From positions 1 to 50,774 of the IMG/VR virus record IMGVR_UViG_3300025093_000029: a stretch of 50,774 bases of DNA. One strand, 5' to 3'. Shown one piece after another: positions 46,541-50,774 of the stretch; positions within the stretch are counted from its first letter, which is position 1, and every line of letters starts with the position of its first letter. Under the pieces are notes generated by a model, which made no database searches, was not told the origin of the DNA, and saw only the letters and a program-made list of their open reading frames with translations. Both the position numbers and the translations under genes were made by a program. This stretch comes from a virus.

Positions 46541-46702
46541 ATGAAAATGGATAAAGTAAAAGAAATCGTTAATTCATCATGGTTCAGAGCAGCTTTAGCG
46601 GGTGTTGCTGGAGTAGGTTTATTAATTAAAGGTGAAGTACTTTATGCTGGTATCGCTATTGGTATTGGTGTTAGAGAATTCTTACTAGCATTTAAATCTT
46701 AG
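46541..46702 (+). CDS. Small glycine-rich membrane protein, 53 residues
   Basis: ATG 46541 to TAG 46700-46702. Two hydrophobic stretches rich in Gly and Ala (AALAGVAGVGLLI and VLYAGIAIGIGVREFLLAF) form a helical hairpin; short size and amphipathic start resemble small phage membrane or holin-like proteins. It is followed 14 nt later by a terminator, so it ends the tRNA-containing unit. No proof of lysis function. Confidence 0.6.
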   Translation: MKMDKVKEIVNSSWFRAALAGVAGVGLLIKGEVLYAGIAIGIGVREFLLAFKS

Positions 46703-46716
46703 TAAAAATAAAATAA

Positions 46717-46744
46717 AAGGCTGTATATCTGTACAGCCTTTTTT
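46717..46744 (+). terminator. Intrinsic terminator
   Basis: AAGGCTGTA-tatctg-TACAGCCTT followed by TTTT; nine paired bases. Separates the tRNA unit from the HAD gene. Confidence 0.9.
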
Positions 46745-46768
46745 ATGCCCTAATATTTATTAATTAGT

Positions 46769-47104
46769 ATGAGAATTTCTTTTGACTTTGATGATACACT
46801 TTCTTTACCAGAAGTTCAGAAAATAGCTAAACGATTTGTGGATGATGGTAATGATGTTTGGGTTACTACTGCTAGAAGCCCCAAAAGTTCTATTATTTAT
46901 GATAATACAGATGTAGAAGAAGTGTGTCAAAAAATAGGTATACCTTTGGAAAAAATTAGATATACAAACTTAAAACCTAAATACCTTTTTTTAAAGAATT
47001 ATGACTTACATATCGACAACGACCCTAGAGAAATAATGGGTATAAAATCCAACCTACCTAAAACAAAAGTTTTATCTACATTAGAATTAATTAATAACTA
47101 TTGA
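46769..47104 (+). CDS. HAD-family hydrolase, short form
   Basis: 111 residues. Motif I is FDFDDTLSLP (nucleophile Asp6, Asp8), then VWVTTARSPKSS (motif II Thr), a Lys near KYLFLKNYDLHI and the final HIDNDPREI (motif IV-like). The cap region is minimal. It is similar to phage HAD phosphatases and polynucleotide-kinase 3'-phosphatase-type domains; substrate unknown. TATTTATT lies 15 nt before the ATG, after the terminator. Confidence 0.8.
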   Translation: MRISFDFDDTLSLPEVQKIAKRFVDDGNDVWVTTARSPKSSIIYDNTDVEEVCQKIGIPLEKIRYTNLKPKYLFLKNYDLHIDNDPREIMGIKSNLPKTKVLSTLELINNY

Positions 47105-47136
47105 TTTATCTTTTTTATTTTATTACATTTTTATAA

Positions 47137-47607
47137 ATGGGATATAAGAAAGAAGAAATAGTTAAAATGAATGACGGTAGGATTGTCAGAATAATAAACC
47201 TACCAACTTCTTTTATGGCTAATGGTTCTTACGAAGTAGTTCAATGGGTAGATGGATTAGGTGATATGGGTAAAGTTTTTTGGGTTAAACCAGAAGAGTT
47301 AATGTACTCTATCAAAACAGAGATGATTGACGACATCAACCACTACTTTGAAGTTATATGGGATGAAGATGGTTTAAACTTAGTACCTAAAGACTTACTC
47401 TCAGTGAATATAAAATCTGATAGAGAAGATTTTAATAGGATAGAATTTAATTGTTCTGAAGGTAGAAAACACAACACCATTAATATTCATATTGGTGATA
47501 CACCGATTAATGATAAAGATAAAGTGACTGTTAGACCCAAGAAAAAGAAAAAAAGTAAAGTAGAAAAAATTATAAATGTTTTAAAAGAAAAAGAAGATGA
47601 AGTATAA
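47137..47607 (+). CDS. Hypothetical protein with basic tail, 156 residues
   Basis: The N-terminal region YKKEEIVKMNDGRIVRIINL has beta character, followed by an acidic middle (TEMIDDINHYFEVIWDEDGL) and a very basic tail (RPKKKKKSKVEKIINVLKEK). It overlaps the following gene by 11 nt. No family recognised. Confidence 0.5.
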   Translation: MGYKKEEIVKMNDGRIVRIINLPTSFMANGSYEVVQWVDGLGDMGKVFWVKPEELMYSIKTEMIDDINHYFEVIWDEDGLNLVPKDLLSVNIKSDREDFNRIEFNCSEGRKHNTINIHIGDTPINDKDKVTVRPKKKKKSKVEKIINVLKEKEDEV

Positions 47608-48025
47608 AATTCCTGTTGTGATCAAGATGTTCCCCAATTACTATATTGGGGGAGATTATGATATTGTCCATGAAGATTTAGAAAAAGGTGGTTTTATTAA
47701 TTATGATGGGAAACTTGATGGGGGTTATATAGATTGGCAATTGATTTCTGAAACGGGAGCAGAGAGATATAAAAATCCTTCTACCATGGTTCAAATAATG
47801 CGTTTATTTGCTATACAATTAACTAAACAATTGGTTAACGATGAAGCCTATGTAGACCAAATAAGAGACGAACCTAAGTTTCATCTAACTGATGAAGAAA
47901 AAGAAAACTTCCAACAAATATATTTAAAGTTACTAGAAGGTTTAAATGAAGCTCTAGATAAAAGTAATAACCAAGTTGTAATAAAAAAGAAACCAAAATT
48001 TAATTTTAGTGAAAATGATGAATAA
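47597..48025 (+). CDS. Hypothetical protein, 142 residues
   Basis: Mixed alpha/beta, opening with IPVVIKMFPNYYIGGDYDIV and a helical second half (PSTMVQIMRLFAIQLTKQLV; FQQIYLKLLEGLNEAL). No known motif. Overlaps the gene before by 11 nt and the next one by 11 nt, so the three are coupled. Confidence 0.55.
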   Translation: MKYKIPVVIKMFPNYYIGGDYDIVHEDLEKGGFINYDGKLDGGYIDWQLISETGAERYKNPSTMVQIMRLFAIQLTKQLVNDEAYVDQIRDEPKFHLTDEEKENFQQIYLKLLEGLNEALDKSNNQVVIKKKPKFNFSENDE

Positions 48026-48281
48026 AGAGAAAAAATTATATGAAATAATATCGGACAATGGTTCCTATATCTATTTAGATGAGTTAAACAACGTTATCTA
48101 TGACGCAGACTTTAAAGTTGTGTTAGGTAAAATAAGTGATGAATTTAGATTCATACCAAAGTCTAGTACAGTCTTAGAACAAGGTTTAACACCACAGATG
48201 TTAAGTTTAATTTCTAACTTAATTAAAAAGAAAGCTGGTATTGGTGAAAAAAGAGCCGAACCTATCGAAGTAGAGGATTAA
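48015..48281 (+). CDS. Small hypothetical protein, 88 residues
   Basis: Starts ATGATG at 48015/48018 (a GTG at 48009 is also in frame), inside the preceding gene. It has a beta hairpin-like start (YEIISDNGSYIYLDELNNVI) and a helical end (MLSLISNLIKKKAG). No known family. Confidence 0.5.
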   Translation: MMNKEKKLYEIISDNGSYIYLDELNNVIYDADFKVVLGKISDEFRFIPKSSTVLEQGLTPQMLSLISNLIKKKAGIGEKRAEPIEVED

Positions 48282-48313
48282 TATTTATTTAATCCCCAAC
48301 ATATTTATATAGC

Positions 48314-49498
48314 ATGGGGGTAAGTTCTATAATAAAATCTTTTTTAATAAACGAGGTTGGTGGTATCTCTTTTGAGGTAAGAAAATGGTCTGAAATAATA
48401 GAAAAATATGTTTCAGATATATTAAAAAAAGAAAGAGAAAAAAACACGCCAACTTACGATAATTCTCCTTATAATTCTTGGGGTGATGAAATATCTCATC
48501 TTGAGAATTATTTTGGTCAAAAAGTAGAAAAAGCTTATCTTTATGGATATGATTTGTCAACATACGCAGATTTTGACCAACCCATAGAAGATTATTTATT
48601 TTCAGTAGAAATAGATAATGGTGAAATTTATTTAGATGTAGTTGAAGGTGATGAATCTAAATTAGGAGAGGATGATTACAATAACATTTGGGATATCATT
48701 GATGAGTACAGATTTGGTGAAAGTGGTTTATTAGTGGATACTGATAATAATGATGTGAAAGTAGTCTATAAAGACGAAGAAACATACAACACAACCCCAA
48801 GATTTTCCTTACCAACGATTAATAAAATAGAAATAGAAGGAAAAGATTTTCCAGAAGCTTATGAAAATTTTAAGGTTGACAAGTGGATTATAAATAACTC
48901 AAGTAGAATAGAATATGACCATTGGAAATCTGGTTATAACGAAGAAGGTGAATATGTTGTTTATTTAAACATGCCAATTTATTCTGTTGGTGGTTCAGCA
49001 TTAGTACATGAAGTTAAACATTCTTTCGATGATTGGAATAGAATGAGTAAGGGAGCCCAACCAATTAGGTCTAGTTGGGAAGTTAAAAATATATATACTC
49101 CAGATTTTGAGAAGTTAGTTTTGGGTGGTAGTCACAGTTTTGGTAATGAATTATCTGATATTATAAAAAGTTATTATATGGGGTCTAAATTAGAGACACC
49201 AGCTTACTTAGAGAATGAGTACGACTATCCTAAAGTTAAAACTTATAGAAAAGTTGCTAAAAAAATGATGAATTTTAAAGCTTCTGATTATCTAGGTAAG
49301 GATGGTAACTTTAGTAAATACTTACAAAAGAGTTGGTCTGATTTAATAGATAAATACGATATACCGTTTTTTAGAAAATTTAAAAATGTTGGGGACTTTT
49401 TAAAATATACAGAAAAACATTTTAATAAAAGAGGTAGAGATATTTTAAGACGTATTGATAAGATGCTCTACTTACATGGTAAATTAGATAAAAAATAA
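48314..49498 (+). CDS. Cassette-like protein with HExxH metallopeptidase motif
   Basis: 394 residues. N-terminus MGVSSIIKSFLINEVGG is a variant of the cassette (I-N-E-V). The middle is acidic and aromatic. The metal motif is GGSALVHEVKHSFDDW, giving His232, Glu233 and His236, in a helix typical of zinc peptidases (compare 42232). The C-terminus is basic and helical (FNKRGRDILRRIDKMLYL). If packaged, it would be a second HExxH protein among the injected set. A third zinc ligand is not identified. TATTTATA lies 12 nt before the ATG. Confidence 0.55.
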   Translation: MGVSSIIKSFLINEVGGISFEVRKWSEIIEKYVSDILKKEREKNTPTYDNSPYNSWGDEISHLENYFGQKVEKAYLYGYDLSTYADFDQPIEDYLFSVEIDNGEIYLDVVEGDESKLGEDDYNNIWDIIDEYRFGESGLLVDTDNNDVKVVYKDEETYNTTPRFSLPTINKIEIEGKDFPEAYENFKVDKWIINNSSRIEYDHWKSGYNEEGEYVVYLNMPIYSVGGSALVHEVKHSFDDWNRMSKGAQPIRSSWEVKNIYTPDFEKLVLGGSHSFGNELSDIIKSYYMGSKLETPAYLENEYDYPKVKTYRKVAKKMMNFKASDYLGKDGNFSKYLQKSWSDLIDKYDIPFFRKFKNVGDFLKYTEKHFNKRGRDILRRIDKMLYLHGKLDKK

Positions 49499-49534
49499 TT
49501 TATCTTTTACCTTTTCTTATATAACTTTTTTTAT

Positions 49535-49542
49535 TACAATTG
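49535..49542 (+). promoter_or_regulatory. -7 element 5 nt before ATG 49547
   Basis: TACAATTG, one mismatch from TAnnTTTG, ends at 49542 and the ATG begins at 49547. No TTG at -33. It repeats the 5-nt distance seen at four other genes. Confidence 0.4.
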
Positions 49543-49546
49543 TGAT

Positions 49547-49741
49547 ATGGATAATAGTTATATAATTAAGAAAGTTATGGCTGATGCTAAAGGTGAGAAA
49601 AAACATGTCTTACTTTTAAATTCACAAAGTGAAGTTTTAGAAATATCTTCTATGGAGGAAGCTAATAAACTGATTGATATCTTAAACCTTAATTCAGATA
49701 GTGGTTGGGTTTATGAAATAATAGAAATTAAGAACAAATAA
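49547..49741 (+). CDS. Small hypothetical protein, 64 residues
   Basis: Alpha/beta character (YIIKKVMADAKGEKKHVLLL; EISSMEEANKLIDILNLNSD; WVYEIIEIK), like a ferredoxin-fold or beta-alpha-beta mini domain. No known family. Predicted leaderless start. It lies 7 nt before the HNH gene, so the two are co-transcribed. Confidence 0.5.
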   Translation: MDNSYIIKKVMADAKGEKKHVLLLNSQSEVLEISSMEEANKLIDILNLNSDSGWVYEIIEIKNK

Positions 49742-49748
49742 ATTTGAC

Positions 49749-50111
49749 ATGCCTTGTGTGGGTGAGCCTTTTTGGGCGAAGAAAAGTGTTGAGAGGTGGG
49801 AGCAGTTAAAGTTTAACTTAAAATTTTTAAGAAAAACACAAACTGAAAATGGTGAACTACATTGTGAGTATTGTGGTAAGGAAAATTTGGTGATTTATGA
49901 TTGGTGTGAAAGACCTAAATTTAGAGATGTGGCTACTGTTGACCACTTTTACCCTAAATCCAAGTACCAAGACTTAAAACAAGAAGAAAAAAATTTAGTT
50001 GTTTCATGTTACAGTTGTAACAACAAAAAAAAGGATATGTTGTGGGAAACAGAAAAAATAAAACACCCACTTAATGATGATAAAATAAAAAAATTAAAAG
50101 ACATTGTTTAA
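49749..50111 (+). CDS. HNH endonuclease, 120 residues
   Basis: HNH module: LHCEYCGKENL, VATVDHFYPKSKYQDL and NLVVSCYSCNNKKKD, with two CxxC pairs and the central D-H, N and N/K positions. It starts MPCVGEPFWAKKSVERWEQL, an unrecognised N-terminus. Similar to phage HNH proteins that help terminase. It overlaps the following gene by 8 nt. Confidence 0.8.
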   Translation: MPCVGEPFWAKKSVERWEQLKFNLKFLRKTQTENGELHCEYCGKENLVIYDWCERPKFRDVATVDHFYPKSKYQDLKQEEKNLVVSCYSCNNKKKDMLWETEKIKHPLNDDKIKKLKDIV

Positions 50112-50577
50112 AGCTGTTTTCGAGTTTGAGAATTTTTTACATAGGTTAAAACCTGTCACAGCTATTATATCTTTTCTTTTTCCTCTCACTATTTTAATTA
50201 CTCTAGGTCCTTTAGATTCTATATCTGCTTCATGGGAAACCTCATTACAACCAATGTTCATTGTAACTAACGCTTTAACTAGTTATTTCTTTTTCGAACT
50301 TAAAAAGTGGAGACTACCAGCATTTTTTCTTTTACTATTAACCGCCTTTAATTTTAACGATTATGAAATAGTACACAACATTTCTGCTGTATTATTTTTT
50401 ATTCTTTGTATAAGAGGACTTTATTTCATAAAAAAATTCAGAATCTATGTCCTTATATACATGTTATCACCTATTATATGGATAATTTCTAACCTTTTTT
50501 GGTTTGAAGTTTACGCAATTTCCACTTTATGTCTTTACCATTTGAATTTAATTTATTATATTAGATACAAATTATAA
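50104..50577 (+). CDS. Multi-pass membrane protein, 157 residues
   Basis: Starts at TTG 50104 inside the HNH gene; no better ATG is available before the first membrane segment. About five membrane segments (AIISFLFPLTILITL; PMFIVTNALTSYFFF; LPAFFLLLLTAFNF; ISAVLFFILCIRGLYFI; IYVLIYMLSPIIWIISNLFW), with a basic end. No known family. Confidence 0.6.
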   Translation: MFKAVFEFENFLHRLKPVTAIISFLFPLTILITLGPLDSISASWETSLQPMFIVTNALTSYFFFELKKWRLPAFFLLLLTAFNFNDYEIVHNISAVLFFILCIRGLYFIKKFRIYVLIYMLSPIIWIISNLFWFEVYAISTLCLYHLNLIYYIRYKL

Positions 50578-50580
50578 AAT

Positions 50581-50745
50581 ATGTACGAAATTAATCAAAA
50601 AACAGTAGGTAGTTTAACAATTTCAGAAGCTAAAAAACTTTTAGAACCGATAGCTTTAAGTTATGGGTTAAAGTTAAATAGGTTACGTGATTTCAAATTA
50701 GCGAGATTAATTTTAGTTAACTTGTACAATAGAGAATTGTTATAA
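50581..50745 (+). CDS. Small helical protein, 54 residues
   Basis: ATG 50581 to TAA 50743-50745, 3 nt after the membrane gene. Helical and charged (SLTISEAKKLLEPIALSYGL; LNRLRDFKLARLILVNLYNR). No known family; the tight spacing supports it as a real gene. Confidence 0.5.
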   Translation: MYEINQKTVGSLTISEAKKLLEPIALSYGLKLNRLRDFKLARLILVNLYNRELL

Positions 50746-50768
50746 TAATTAATTAAAAATAAAAAAAA

Positions 50769-50774
50769 ATGAGT
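50769..50774 (+). CDS. Likely start of the next gene, cut by the window edge
   Basis: ATG AGT at the end of the window after an A-rich leader (AATTAAAAATAAAAAAAAA), spaced as other gene starts here. Only two codons are visible, so nothing can be said about the product. Confidence 0.3.

Overview
The window is most likely part of a large, AT-rich, T4-like (contractile-tailed) bacteriophage that infects a member of the Bacteroidota, probably a flavobacterium. Phage evidence: a gp19-like tail-tube protein, two small proteins resembling pieces of a T4-type major capsid protein, a GP88-type protein, SNase, HNH and PD-(D/E)XK nucleases, Mom-like DNA-modification proteins, a tmRNA, at least six ordinary tRNAs, a ribosomal protein bS21 homologue, many tightly packed genes of unknown function, and no host housekeeping operon. 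Host evidence: promoters fit the Bacteroidota housekeeping sigma consensus (TTG, 19-20 bp, TAnnTTTG), and several secreted proteins carry type IX secretion (T9SS) sorting tails.

Layout. 1-2274: end of an unknown gene, three small membrane genes, then a vWA/TROVE-like gene. 2291-2756: a long non-coding stretch dense in hairpins, closed by a terminator. 2840-3890: a Mom-like gene and a small gene. 4060-7005: a cassette of three exported proteins (subtilisin-like protease, stand-alone T9SS tail domain, adhesin-like protein) flanked by related inverted repeats. 7199-12069: Mom-like and SET genes, a predicted PD-(D/E)XK nuclease, capsid-fragment-like proteins and a 703-residue modular protein. 12133-13799: phosphoesterase, membrane protein, ppGpp-hydrolase-like HD protein. 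13823-16458: six ordinary tRNAs plus one tRNA-Leu-like gene with a 148-nt insertion. 16503-19429: HNH, DUF5522-like, GH16 glycosidase, UVR-motif and tail-tube genes. 19528-21787 lies on the minus strand. 21833-23206: phosphomannomutase-like gene and tmRNA. 23229-26913: a run of proteins with a shared N-terminal cassette. 26930-32287: mixed strands, with PrsW-like protease, nucleotidyltransferase-like protein, bS21 and a lipoprotein. 32314-42936: a long, translationally coupled operon of cassette proteins. 42999-45762: Nudix-like, isochorismatase-like and RmlC-like genes. 45952-46129: two aberrant Gly-like tRNAs. 46158-end: small genes, a HAD protein, another HExxH cassette protein, an HNH protein and a membrane protein.

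The main discovery is a family of about 20 genes whose products begin with a short amphipathic helix ending in I/L-x-E (typically MRNLIKKILKE followed by S, G, A, D or E), often followed by a D-F-D-W motif. This has the form of the T4 capsid-targeting sequence, which directs internal proteins into the prohead and is cut by the gp21 protease after I/L-x-E. I infer that these proteins are packaged in the capsid and delivered with the genome. They include a predicted PD-(D/E)XK nuclease, two HExxH proteins, a Cys-His-Asp papain/transglutaminase-like protein, a GP88 protein and three paralogues with a C-K-Y-G-x-G-T-K-W-C motif. The D-F-D-W motif also occurs inside several long proteins, so some may be polyproteins cut into parts.

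Other unusual features: paired aberrant tRNAs, a tRNA with a structured insertion, a tmRNA with a long tag ending VVA, a cluster of promoters placed exactly 5 nt before start codons (predicting leaderless mRNAs), and degenerate NAD-type enzymes. All functional names come from motif recognition by eye; no database search was possible.
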